DNA of 41,445 bases from Pirellulales bacterium (GTDB lineage Bacteria; Planctomycetota; Planctomycetia; Pirellulales; JAIMBC01). The DNA is taken from NCBI GenBank assembly GCA_023511675.1, contig JAIMBC010000014.1, forward strand, positions 1 to 41,445. Reading direction: 5' to 3'. Made by a program: the position numbers and the translations under genes. Shown piece after piece: positions 26,478-34,767 of the stretch (the first letter of the stretch is position 1; every line of letters begins with the position of its first letter). The notes below the pieces were generated by a model. That model worked only from the letters and a program-made list of their open reading frames with translations, had not been told where the DNA came from and did not search any database.

Positions 26478-27080
26478 TCAGCTTTTGCAAGTTTGGGCTA
26501 GCAAGATGCGTAGTCTCGGTCGGCGGACGAATGGGTAGCCGGGCCGCGTCTTCAGGTGGCCGACGAGCCGGTCATCGTCGCACAGCGCGGCGGCGCAAAG
26601 TTGCAGGATGGCGTCAGCCCCCTCAGGGTCGTTCCAGAACATCGCGCTGCCCTTGACCCGATCGTTCATCTCCTTGATCAGCGCCAGGCCGTCGTCACCG
26701 GCATCCCCTGCCGCCGGTACGCGGGGTAGTCCAGCCGCGAGCGGTTATGCTCCAGGTACGCGATCGTCTTCGCGACCACCCGCCGCGGATCCTGCTCCGA
26801 GGCATCTGACGGCGGCCGACCCAGCCGCTGCTGCCAGAGACTCAACTCGTACAGCACCTGATCCACCTCCCCTTGCCAACAGCCTCGCATCCACACGCGG
26901 TATTCTCCCACGCATCCTCCACCTTGGAATGCACCGCCCTGGCAACGGCGTACAGGTAACTCAACACGTGGATGAAATCCAGGATCGATGTGAAAGTCGG
27001 GAAGTACTGCTTCCAGATCGACCAGTTCCAAACCTGCCCGTCTCCCAGGAAGGCGCGGCACAACGCCTCGTAGAAGTGGC
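26478..27080 (-). pseudogene. ISKra4-like transposase remnant, frameshifted and truncated
   Basis: The minus strand reads through three frames of one transposase. Near 27075-26890 is HFYEALCRAFLGDGQVW, SIWKQYFPTFTSILDFIHV and LYAVARAVHSKVEDAWE. A frame change near 26900 continues as GEVDQVLYELSLWQQRLG, VVAKTIAYLEHNRSRLDY and YRRQGMPVTT. A second change near 26675 continues as LIKEMNDRVKGSAMFW, DPEGADAILQL and RPGYPFVRRP. These are the late blocks of ISKra4-family transposases (DDE type; YRRxGxPxTS and the RVKGxxxFW end). The N-terminal half is missing: the homology stops at the GTAACC end of the IS66-like element at 27081. Confidence 0.75.
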
Positions 27081-27375
27081 GTAACCGTACACCGTCACCA
27101 CTCTTGACGGGGTTGGTAGCTTGCGTGCGGAGGGGGAGGATGACGAGTGCACGCAAGCGAGGTGAAAGATGGCAAGGCCGATCGATCGAGAGAAGTGGCG
27201 GTTGTGAGCGGAGGCGGTGAGGCGTTTTGAGCAGAGCGGTTTGACCGTGGCCGAGTGGTGCCGGCGGGAAGGCCTGCCAAGGCATCTGGCCCTGGAGCGA
27301 CGCGCTCTGTCGCGGCCGGGCGAGCGCGAAAGGGAAGCGGCCATCGTGGCCACGACGGAGCGTCGCCCTCCATAA
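27081..27375 (+). mobile_element. IS66-like left-end fragment, copy 1, with broken tnpA-like gene
   Basis: Begins GTAACCGTACACCGTCACC, matching the GTAA-type ends of the IS66 family. A leader of about 90 bases leads to an AGGTGAAAG site and ATG 27169. The frame reads MARPIDREKWRL, a TGA stop, then AEAVRRFEQSGLTVAEWCRREG, as in IS66 TnpA accessory proteins, and ends at 27373-27375. The in-frame stop makes the gene a relic. No tnpB or transposase follows. It abuts the truncated ISKra4-like transposase. Confidence 0.65.
27119..27158 (+). promoter_or_regulatory. Leader stem-loop of the IS66-like element, copy 1
   Basis: GCTTGCGTGC at 27119-27128 pairs with GCACGCAAGC at 27149-27158, a 10-base perfect stem around a 20-base loop. 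It ends one base before the AGGTGAAAG ribosome-binding stretch of the tnpA-like frame. The same stem is kept in copies at 39 kb (one mismatch) and 41.3 kb (11 bases). Confidence 0.55.
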
Positions 27376-27860
27376 GCGAGCGCGGCGCTCCACAACGCTG
27401 CACGAACTCAAACCCGCCTGGCCCGCAAGGTCCGCCGGCACCTGCTTCCTGACACGACGCCCCCGCCGCGACGAAAAGTGTATCCCGCCGCCCTCTTTCC
27501 CCGCTCCTCTTCTCACTCCTCTGTGGCCCGTGCTCGCCCGACACGGCGCGATGGTGCCGGTGTACGGCACAAACAAGACCCACGCCCGTGCCGCCAGGGG
27601 CGGAGATGGGACCCAGCAGGCACAAGAATGGGTGCCAGCACGCCACGTCCGCTAGCCCGAGCCAAGGGCCTGCAGCCCTCAGGCTGCCCTGGGCCAGGGG
27701 CGATCGGGCGCTTGGAAAAGGATCAGGGGCTGCAAGGCGCCAGCGGGCACTAACCCTGGGCGGCAAAGGAGAGCGGCCACGCGGCCAACAAGGCCTGCTC
27801 GTGGCACGGACCGGCTGCCACGGGCAGTCCCCCAGACGCCTTGGCAGCCACAGTGGGCGG
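27376..27860. other. Gap after IS relic, nothing recognised
   Basis: About 485 bases without a gene I can support. It may contain further decayed IS sequence, but no transposase motif was recognised in any frame. Confidence 0.4.
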
Positions 27861-28739
27861 TCAGCGGTTCGTCGTGGTGCCGGCCGGCCGGCCCGCCGCA
27901 CGCCGCACTGCGGTCTCTTCGGAGGCAAGCAGGGCGGCCTGGACCGCCACCTGCTCAGCCAGTTCGACAAAGCGGCGGCGATCCTCATCCGCGACATCCG
28001 TCAGACGCTCGGCCACCTGCAACACCCCCTCCTGGTTGATCTCTGCCGCACGATGAAGCATGGCGACAAATTGGGCCGTTTCCCGCAGGTTGTGGTCCGC
28101 CGTGCGGCCCAGCAGCGGCTGGAATGTGCGTGCCAGCACGTCCACCCCCACGTTCTCGAGATGCACAAAGGCATCGATGCGGCAGGTCACCACCGCGCGG
28201 CCGTCGCGCTCTATCGCGTGGTCCGTGTGCAGCACCAACACACACTGCCCCCTAACGGGCCGGGCCAAAAGCTGGCCCTCGTAGCGGCCTTCGCCGTAGA
28301 CCACGTGCCGATTCTCGCCCCGGTGGACAAAGCACAAGCTGCCTGTCGTCCCGGACCGATCGTCCGCACGGAATACCCCTTCCTCCACGCGACGTAAGTG
28401 AACATCGCTCAGCTTCAGCACGCGCCAGATGTTCACCACCACATCCGGGTGCTCGAGCAGGAAGGTAAAGAACGTGGGATCGCATTCGATCGATTGGGCC
28501 GGTAATCGCCGGAACAAACTGGCATTCTCGACCACATATCGCACGTTGGCCGCTGCCTGCTCGTCGAGTTCCTCCCAGGGAATCTGCCGAATGGCCTCCA
28601 GCCTTGCCGCACGACCGCTGCTGACCTTCGCACGCGGCCCCTTGGCTTGGGGCTGGTCCCCCGCGAGCGCGGCTGGCTGCCCCAGCCCCAGAAAGGCAAG
28701 GAGGGCTGCTACCGCTATTGCCGGCGTCCTGCCAGCCAT
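27861..28739 (-). CDS. Secreted protein of unknown function
   Basis: A 292-residue protein with a clear signal peptide (MAGRTPAIAVAALLAFLGLG, cleavage after ALAG). No known domain was recognised. Visible features are IRQIPWEELDEQAAANVRYVVENA, FFTFLLEHPDVVVNIWRVL, a beta-rich middle (GSLCFVHRGENRHVVYGEG, RGQCVLVLHTDH) and a helical end (QFVAMLHRAAEINQEG, ELAEQVAVQAALLASEE). ATG 28739 fits the signal peptide and is preceded by a GGAGGGGGCGAAGAGG stretch. It lies at the end of the secretin-lipoprotein-TPR run on the same strand, 279 bases after the TPR gene; linkage to secretion is suggested only by this order. Confidence 0.75.
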   Translation of the reverse strand: MAGRTPAIAVAALLAFLGLGQPAALAGDQPQAKGPRAKVSSGRAARLEAIRQIPWEELDEQAAANVRYVVENASLFRRLPAQSIECDPTFFTFLLEHPDVVVNIWRVLKLSDVHLRRVEEGVFRADDRSGTTGSLCFVHRGENRHVVYGEGRYEGQLLARPVRGQCVLVLHTDHAIERDGRAVVTCRIDAFVHLENVGVDVLARTFQPLLGRTADHNLRETAQFVAMLHRAAEINQEGVLQVAERLTDVADEDRRRFVELAEQVAVQAALLASEETAVRRAAGRPAGTTTNR

Positions 28740-29018
28740 GCCTCTTCGCCCCCTCCACTGGGCCCCAGGCAGCAGCCCTCTCGATTTCATTCGATCTCCC
28801 AGGCGTGTGGCTCGCGTTGCTTGCTGCACCTGCACCGTCCCCTCTGGCAGCTCAGCAGACGGCTTCGGGGCCTAACAATGTTTCGGCTGCTGAACCTACG
28901 AGGCGTTAGACCGCTATCTGCCGTCACGCAGCCCGACAAGAGCGGCAAGCTGGGCGAACTGCAAGCGACCTTGGAAGCTACCGTGGTCACACTTTTTCAC
29001 CTGCCGCCCTTTAGGCAA

Positions 29019-29759
29019 TCACCGCCCGCCCGGAGCGTCACCCACCCGGTTCAGGGCCACCGCCCTGCCCTCGAGGTGTTCCAGCATGGCGGCAGCCTGA
29101 CTGAGCGTGGGATCGAGTGCCAACGCCCGTTGCAGAGCCATCACGGCCTGCGACGCATGACCTTCGCGAGCCATGATCAGGCCTACGTTGGCGTGTGCTG
29201 CCGCAGGCCCCACCGCTCGGGCAAAGAGGTCGTAAGCCTCTGCCCAGCGGCCCTGGCGGGCCAGCAAGGTGGCAAGATTCACAGCGGCACGGGAGTGGGC
29301 CGGAGCAAGCCCCAGTGCATGGCGGTAGCAGCGCTCGGCTTCGGTGGGATTGTGCCGCAGGTCGTGATAGTAGCCGATGTCGTTCCAAAGGTCGGCGTCG
29401 CGCGGCCAGCGCTGGAGGGCACGCTGGTACTCCCTCCAGGCTTCGGCGTGGGCGCCTTCGAGATCATACAGCACGGCCAGCGAGCGGCACACCTGCTGCT
29501 GGCTCGGGTCAAGCTGCCGGGCACGTTCGTACAACAGGATGGCCTCACGGCGATGGCCACGTTGTTCGAGCTGCCGGGCCGTGGCGATACAGGCTGCCGC
29601 CGCTTGCCGTGGAGGCAGCTCTTGGGAGGAGGCAGGATGCGGCCGGCCGCGCTGGAAAATGCGCCAGGGCCGCCAGGTGGCTGCCGGTTCTGCAGCCATC
29701 GCCATGATCGCGATCAGACCACCGAATACGCCGGCCAATGAGCTTGCTGCTCTTGCCAT
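29019..29759 (-). CDS. TPR-repeat exported protein, TadD-like
   Basis: A 246-residue protein with an N-terminal hydrophobic segment (SSLAGVFGGLIAIMAMAAEP), probably a signal peptide or anchor. From about residue 50 on it has at least four TPRs: REAILLYERARQLDPSQ, EAWREYQRALQRWPRDADLW, EAERCYRHALGLAPAHS and QAVMALQRALALDPTLS. In Tad pilus systems the TPR lipoprotein TadD/pilotin helps the secretin; the neighbouring secretin makes a similar role plausible, but there is no lipobox here. It starts 9 bases after the stop of the lipoprotein gene, so the two are likely cotranscribed. Confidence 0.8.
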   Translation of the reverse strand: MARAASSLAGVFGGLIAIMAMAAEPAATWRPWRIFQRGRPHPASSQELPPRQAAAACIATARQLEQRGHRREAILLYERARQLDPSQQQVCRSLAVLYDLEGAHAEAWREYQRALQRWPRDADLWNDIGYYHDLRHNPTEAERCYRHALGLAPAHSRAAVNLATLLARQGRWAEAYDLFARAVGPAAAHANVGLIMAREGHASQAVMALQRALALDPTLSQAAAMLEHLEGRAVALNRVGDAPGGR

Positions 29760-29768
29760 GCCTGCCCC

Positions 29769-30398
29769 CTAGAAAAAGCCGCCGCCCATGAATCCGCCGC
29801 CCATCGTATTGGAAGTCGAGAAGCCACCTCCCCCCAGCCCAGCGCCGCCAAACCCGCCGGTCAAGGAACCGCCCGCGCCGGCGCGGCCCGAAAGGCGGTT
29901 CACGCCGTAACGAACAGCCTCCTCTCCATACAACGGTTCGGCCTGAGGATAGCCTACCTGCACCAGCTCCTCTGCCCCCTCCACACCAGCGGCGGCTAGC
30001 TTCTCGATCACTACCTGGCGCCGCTCGGCAGAGAGCGCCTCATCTTCGGCGAATTCCGTCGAGTCGAAGGGGGGTGCGATCCACACCACGGCCGGTGCAT
30101 ATACCATCCGTTGGGCCAGTCCATGCACATGACGTTCGCCCGCCGGCGACAGGCTGGCCGTACGCCCCAGCCACTCGTGGTGGTAAATCACAAAATCATC
30201 TTCCTCTGCGAGCTGCATCTGGGCATGCTGCCACTGGCATCCCACGGTACCGGGCGGCTGGGGAATAGCCCCGTTGGGCACGTCCGTGCAACAGCGTTCT
30301 CCTGCCCGACAGCCTGCGAGGAGAAGGCACGCTGCAAGGCTCCAGCCTGTTGCCCGTCTCAACCTCGGTCCGCAAACGGAGCGTGCAAGCAGGATCAT
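29769..30398 (-). CDS. Lipoprotein with glycine-rich C-terminus, in the secretin operon
   Basis: The N-terminus has a basic region, the hydrophobic WSLAACLLLAGC and a lipobox Cys30. The middle contains DDFVIYHHEWLGRTASLSPAG and GLAQRMVYAPAVVWIAP, and the last 45 residues are nearly all Gly with Phe, Ala, Ser (GGFGGAGLGGGGFSTSN, then GGGFMGGGFF). No known domain. It may be an outer-membrane partner of the secretin. Start choice: ATG 30398 fits a signal peptide, but ATG 30509 has GGAG 7 bases upstream and overlaps the secretin stop, so coupled translation from there is possible and would add 37 residues. Confidence 0.7.
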   Translation of the reverse strand: MILLARSVCGPRLRRATGWSLAACLLLAGCRAGERCCTDVPNGAIPQPPGTVGCQWQHAQMQLAEEDDFVIYHHEWLGRTASLSPAGERHVHGLAQRMVYAPAVVWIAPPFDSTEFAEDEALSAERRQVVIEKLAAAGVEGAEELVQVGYPQAEPLYGEEAVRYGVNRLSGRAGAGGSLTGGFGGAGLGGGGFSTSNTMGGGFMGGGFF

Positions 30399-30495
30399 GC
30401 ACGCAGTGGGATTAGAGCGGTCCGGCTGGGTAGTTGCCGTCTGCAAAGAACCCAGCGGCCGGCGCAGCCGTGCCCGGGGCCAGAGGCACGGATCG

Positions 30496-32499
30496 TCAAT
30501 CGTGAACATAAGCGGGCTCCGCTGCATCGGTTGATTGGGGGGGCAGTGGGGGATAACTTGGGCATGCGGGACCGCAGCCGCACGTATGGCCCTGCGGCCC
30601 GATGATCCATCGGTCTTCGCATCTCCGGTAGGCCGTCAGCCGATGCCAGTCCGTTCGCGCCGCCGCTCGGAACCCCTGCGTGCGGCGCCCCTCCAGGCGG
30701 TTGCCCAGGAAGAACTCCACGTCGCTGGGCTCGAACATGTCGTGCCCGGGCAAAGGGGGCGTTTGGCAAGCGGGCAAGGGATGCACCAACTCTGGAGTGA
30801 CCAGGATCACCAGTTCCTGCTCGTCGCTGGTGGTGTTGCTTCTTCCTCCCGTATGGCCAATGAGCGGCAGGTCTCCCCACAACGGAATGCGCGTGGTGGA
30901 GGCACTGAAGTTCGTCTGCAACAGGCCCGCCACGGCCAGTGTCTGGCCCTCGCGCAGCTCCACGGAGGTCTGAAACGACCGCGCTTGAAGCCCAGCCACA
31001 CTTGTGCCGCCCGCCAGCGCAGCCCCGCCAATATTCGTTCCCAGCCCCTCGTCTCGCGTACTTACGATGGCCGCCACGTGCAGCCGCACCCGATCTCGAT
31101 CTGTGATGTAGGGCAAAAACTGAAGCTGCACCCCAAAGGGAACGAAGGCCACGCCCTGCCCTACACCCCCAAAGGCCAACTGAGAGGCGGGCACCGGAAA
31201 CTGCCCGCCCACCCGAAACCGCGCCGGCTGACCATTGAGCGTCACCAGGTTCGGTTCCGCCAATGCCTTGGCCAGGTTCAGACTTCGCAACGCCTCAATC
31301 GCCAGAAACACTTGCCCGTTGTCCAGAAACGCAGGCAGATTCGCCTGCGTCAAGCTGCCCGTCAATTGACTGAACACCGGCAGCCCGCGGTCGTTGGATA
31401 GACTGAAGTTCAGGCCGATGCTCCGTGCGGCCGAGCGGTTCACCTCGGCCACCGTCACACGCAGCATCACCTGCTGCTCGCCGGGGACGCGCAGCAGGTT
31501 CACAACCTGGGGACTGAGTTCGGCAAATACAGATCGCAACACGTCCGGGGCATATGCCTCCGGCTGTTCCAGCGGGCCGAGGGCAATGTCCCCCGGATTC
31601 ACCGGCAGCATCGCTGTGCGATCCAGAAAGTTGATTTGCTCGATCGATGCGGGACGCTCCGCAGCATCGGGCGCATGGGCAGAAACCAGCCGGAGGATCT
31701 GGGCCGCCTCGACGATGTCGTGCGCCTCTCCCCGGACCACAACCTTGTCTCCCACCAGCGCCAGCTCCACATGGCTGTCTGGAAAGGCCCGATTGATCTC
31801 CTGCTCCAGCGCCTCATACAAGCGGTCCAGTTCTAGTCGCTGGTGCGGATCCTCGAACACCCGCACCAGGTAGCTCAGCACCTCGGTGCTCCCGGTCTCG
31901 GGATCCTCAAACCAGAGATTGAGTACCGTCGAGCCCACCTGGTTGCCTGTAAGAGATAGCTCGGTGGGCGAAACCAACAGGGCCGAGGCCAGCTTGTCGT
32001 CCGCAAGCTGATAACGCCGAGGTGCCTGCTTGAAAACCAGCAACCGCGGACGTGATACCACCAGATCCAGGGTGGTCTGGGGATCGATCAGCCGATCCAC
32101 ATACCGCCCGTAAGCGGCCTCCACAGCCGTATCGCGTCCAGCCGGCCCCATCAGTTCCGGCGGCAGGCGGCCCCCAAAGCGAGGCCAACGGCGGACGGGC
32201 CCGTCCCCTGGAACATCCGTCGGCGGGGAGGGCAACCCTTCGGCCGGCTGAGCCCCCCCATTGGCGCGAAACGCAGGCACCGCCTCCGGATCTTGATCCA
32301 ACTGCCGCGTGCGGTTGCCACCCTGCGCTGCCGACGAGGCAGGCAGCTTCAACTCCGCCCGCAGCGGCGAGTTGACCAACATGGCCACATGCACCGCCAG
32401 GCCGAGCGCGGCTGCCACAGCCCACGGCCTTCGTCCCCCGTGCCGGAACGTGCCCGCGCGGCCTACGCAGGTGCCACACGCTACACGATACTGGCCCAT
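30496..32499 (-). CDS. CpaC/RcpA-type secretin
   Basis: A 667-residue outer-membrane secretin of the type II/IV-pilus/Tad family. After an N-terminal hydrophobic segment (AVAAALGLAVHVAMLV) comes the pilus-assembly N domain (about 145-215, LLVSPTELSLTGNQVGST, VLNLWFED), a BON-like domain (about 225-275, VELALVGDKVVVRGEAH) and the secretin domain (about 330-575). The secretin domain contains VMLRVTVAEVNRSAARSIGL, ALAEPNLVTLNGQPARFRVGG, GVQLQFLPYI, SFQTSVELREGQTLAVAGL, IPLWGDLPLIG and ELVILVTPELVHP. The tail FEPSDVEFFLGNRLEGRR is a planctomycete-type extension. It would form the exit channel of a Tad-like pilus. No cpaF/tadA ATPase, tadB/C or pilin gene is present. ATG 32499 has GGGAG about 9 bases upstream. 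Confidence 0.92.
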   Translation of the reverse strand: MGQYRVACGTCVGRAGTFRHGGRRPWAVAAALGLAVHVAMLVNSPLRAELKLPASSAAQGGNRTRQLDQDPEAVPAFRANGGAQPAEGLPSPPTDVPGDGPVRRWPRFGGRLPPELMGPAGRDTAVEAAYGRYVDRLIDPQTTLDLVVSRPRLLVFKQAPRRYQLADDKLASALLVSPTELSLTGNQVGSTVLNLWFEDPETGSTEVLSYLVRVFEDPHQRLELDRLYEALEQEINRAFPDSHVELALVGDKVVVRGEAHDIVEAAQILRLVSAHAPDAAERPASIEQINFLDRTAMLPVNPGDIALGPLEQPEAYAPDVLRSVFAELSPQVVNLLRVPGEQQVMLRVTVAEVNRSAARSIGLNFSLSNDRGLPVFSQLTGSLTQANLPAFLDNGQVFLAIEALRSLNLAKALAEPNLVTLNGQPARFRVGGQFPVPASQLAFGGVGQGVAFVPFGVQLQFLPYITDRDRVRLHVAAIVSTRDEGLGTNIGGAALAGGTSVAGLQARSFQTSVELREGQTLAVAGLLQTNFSASTTRIPLWGDLPLIGHTGGRSNTTSDEQELVILVTPELVHPLPACQTPPLPGHDMFEPSDVEFFLGNRLEGRRTQGFRAAARTDWHRLTAYRRCEDRWIIGPQGHTCGCGPACPSYPPLPPQSTDAAEPAYVHD

Positions 32500-32858
32500 T
32501 CCATTCGGCTCCCAGGCGTGAACTGCCGCTCAACACTCGTCGCGTTCCAACAGGCCGCGGTGCGCGGCGGGGATGCGAACTACAAGGGGAACGTCCTGGT
32601 CAGACCGTGGTAGGTGTTATATCGGTTGTCGGGACTGTGCGGCTTCAATGGACAAGCATGCGCGATTCCGGTGCCTTTTCACATGATCGGTCTGCTGCCC
32701 CGCGAAACGTTCCTGGGCAAGCGGCCCCATCCCGCGCCCGTTCACACCCCGAGGGGCGGCAGCGCAAGGCGCGCCCGAGAGCCAGCCTTGGCAGCCGCCG
32801 TGGCGTGGCGTAGCGTCATGGCGCAGGGGAGCAGTGCTAGCACCAGTGCGGAGGAACA
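32500..32858. other. Divergent promoter region between secretin operon and metallohydrolase
   Basis: About 360 bases between two divergent genes. No credible gene. It ends in GGAGGAACA, the ribosome-binding site of the plus-strand gene. Promoter elements could not be assigned. Confidence 0.4.
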
Positions 32859-33785
32859 ATGCCACCTGAAGCTGAGTTCGAGTCGTGTACGCTTGAGGCT
32901 TCAACCGGCGGGCCGCACCTGCTGATTACCGCCGGCGTGCATGGCGACGAGTTTGCGCCCATGCAGGCCGTCCGGCGGCTTGCCACGCTGCTGGGGGACA
33001 GGCTGCGGCGCGGACGGATCACGCTTGTGCCGCTGGTGAATGCAGCGGCGTTCCGCCGCGGCAGCCGCTGTGCCGACGACGGCTTGGATTTGGCCCGCAC
33101 GCTGCCGGGAAATGCGGCCGGTTCATATACACAGCGGCTGGCCTGGGCCTTGGACCGGCTGATTCGCCAGGCGGATTACTACATCGACCTGCACACGGGC
33201 GGCACCGCCTTTCGGCTCGCCTTTCTGGCCGGCTACATACTCCATGCGGATCGGCGTGTGTTGGCCGAACAGCGGGCCATGGCGCGTGCCTTTGGAGCCC
33301 CGCTGGTGTGGGGCACCAGCCCCGAATGGGAGGGACGCACGCTCTCCACGGCGCGCGATGCCTGCATCCCCGCTATTTACGTCGAGCATGGCGGCGGCAG
33401 CAGCTACGAACCTCAGGCGGTGCAGGATCTGGTGCAAGGCTGTGTAAACGTGGCGGCCTACCTGGGCCTGCTCGCGGGCGGGCAGACGCCGACCGTCTCA
33501 GAATATCTGGTGGAGGACTACCGGCCGGGAAGCGGCCACTTGCAGGCGCAGCACCCCGCCCCAGCGGATGGTTTTTTCGAGCCTGTGGTGGAAGTGATGC
33601 AGCCCGTGGCAGCAGGCCAGCCGCTCGGGTACATCACCGATGCCTTGGGAACAAGGTGTGTGCAGGTGCAAGCAGAGGCGGCTGGCCGTGTGCTGTTTGT
33701 GCGCGTGCATCCGCCGGTGAGGCAAGGAGAATCTGTGGGCGGCATTTTGCCAGTGCCGGGTCCTGGTGTATATGAGCTGCGGTAA
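32859..33785 (+). CDS. M14-like metallohydrolase, succinylglutamate desuccinylase/aspartoacylase family
   Basis: The 308-residue protein has the zinc site of AstE/AspA-like M14 carboxypeptidases: TAGVHGDEFAP (His28, Glu31), YIDLHTGG (His112) and a downstream Glu in IYVEHGGG (Glu175). RRGRITLVPLVNAAAFRRGSR is the family's asparagine-containing segment. The last 70 residues form the beta domain of this family (VVEVMQPVAAGQPLGYITD, RVLFVRVHPPVRQGE). These enzymes cleave acyl groups from amino acids or related amides; the substrate here is unknown. GGAGGAACA before ATG 32859 supports the start. It stands alone between the secretin operon and the ribosomal block. Confidence 0.88.
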   Translation: MPPEAEFESCTLEASTGGPHLLITAGVHGDEFAPMQAVRRLATLLGDRLRRGRITLVPLVNAAAFRRGSRCADDGLDLARTLPGNAAGSYTQRLAWALDRLIRQADYYIDLHTGGTAFRLAFLAGYILHADRRVLAEQRAMARAFGAPLVWGTSPEWEGRTLSTARDACIPAIYVEHGGGSSYEPQAVQDLVQGCVNVAAYLGLLAGGQTPTVSEYLVEDYRPGSGHLQAQHPAPADGFFEPVVEVMQPVAAGQPLGYITDALGTRCVQVQAEAAGRVLFVRVHPPVRQGESVGGILPVPGPGVYELR

Positions 33786-34117
33786 GCCTGGCCGCCTTGC
33801 CCGTTCTCTTTAACGCTCCGCGACATACAGGCGGGCGGTCCTCTCCCCAGGCAAGGCGAGGAAGGGCCATGCGGGGGCGAGCGAAGGCGGGTTGAGCAAA
33901 GCGCAAGGCCCGCCTCTGCGGGAATAGTGCCAGCCTTTCAGCCGTTTCTTTGCCAGAAGTAGGTCTTGCAAAACGACTGGCAGGCGTCAAAATAACACGT
34001 TCCCTTCCTGGTCTGGGAGCCCAGGGCCAGGTGGGCCGGCCGAGGCCCGTGGTTGCACTACGGCGCGTCGAGGTTGCCGGGCATGTCGTTGGCTTGTGCA
34101 TCGTTGAGGTTGTGTCG
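33786..34117. other. Intergenic region upstream of rplY
   Basis: About 330 bases without a supported gene. It should contain the promoter of the rplY-dnaB block. No tRNA was recognised. Confidence 0.4.
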
Positions 34118-34753
34118 ATGTCTGAAACACTCACCGTGGCTCTGCGGAGCGAGTTTGGCAAGCGCCGCGTGCGCCGCATGCGTGCAGCGGGCCAGGTGCC
34201 GGCCGTGCTCTATGGCCACGGCGGACCGGTGCTCAGCCTGGCGATTCCGGCGGACGCGGTGGCTGCCGCCGTGCGGCACGGTGCCCGCGTGGTGGAGCTG
34301 GCCGGGGCCGTGACGGAAAAGGCCCTGATCCGTGAATTGCAGTGGGACCTCTACGGCACCCACGTGCTGCATCTGGACCTGGTGCGGGTTTCTGCCGAAG
34401 ACGTGGTGGAGATCGAGGTTGCCGTCGTGCTCCGCGGCGAAGCACCGGGGGTCAAAGAAGGCGGCGTGGTCAGCCAGTTGGTCCATCAGGTTGCGATCCA
34501 GTGCCCTGTGACCGCCATCCCCGAGAGGCTGTCGCTGTCGGTACGGGAGCTGCACTTGAATGGCGTGCTGACCGCCGGCCAGTTGGAGCTGCCGCCGGGC
34601 GCCAAGCTGCTCACGCCGCCGGATGAGGTGTTGGTGCAATGCCTGCTGCCTGCCGCGGAAGAAGAAGAGGCGGCTCCTGTGGCAGAGGCGGCGGAGCCCG
34701 AGTTGATCGGCCGCAAGGGCGGTGAGAAGGAGGAGGAAGAAGCTGAAGACTAG
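34118..34753 (+). CDS. rplY: 50S ribosomal protein bL25, CTC (two-domain) form
   Basis: bL25 binds 5S rRNA. The 211-residue protein has the N-terminal 5S-binding domain (LRSEFGKRRVRRMRAAGQVP, AVLYGHGGPVLSLAI, then IRELQWDLYGTHVLHLDL) and the CTC C-terminal domain (VVLRGEAPGVKEGGVV, ELPPGAKLLTPPDEVLV). It ends in an acidic tail (GGEKEEEEAED). The start ATG 34118 (MSETLTVALRSEFG) is the usual one; the open frame runs 168 bases further up. It is followed after 14 bases by pth, the standard order. Confidence 0.95.
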   Translation: MSETLTVALRSEFGKRRVRRMRAAGQVPAVLYGHGGPVLSLAIPADAVAAAVRHGARVVELAGAVTEKALIRELQWDLYGTHVLHLDLVRVSAEDVVEIEVAVVLRGEAPGVKEGGVVSQLVHQVAIQCPVTAIPERLSLSVRELHLNGVLTAGQLELPPGAKLLTPPDEVLVQCLLPAAEEEEAAPVAEAAEPELIGRKGGEKEEEEAED

Positions 34754-34767
34754 CGGGCAACCCGTCA

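Noticed and set aside
27095-27997. 300-residue minus-strand open frame across the IS relic
   Set aside because: It crosses the IS boundary and has no transposase or other motif; the plus-strand tnpA-like reading explains part of it.
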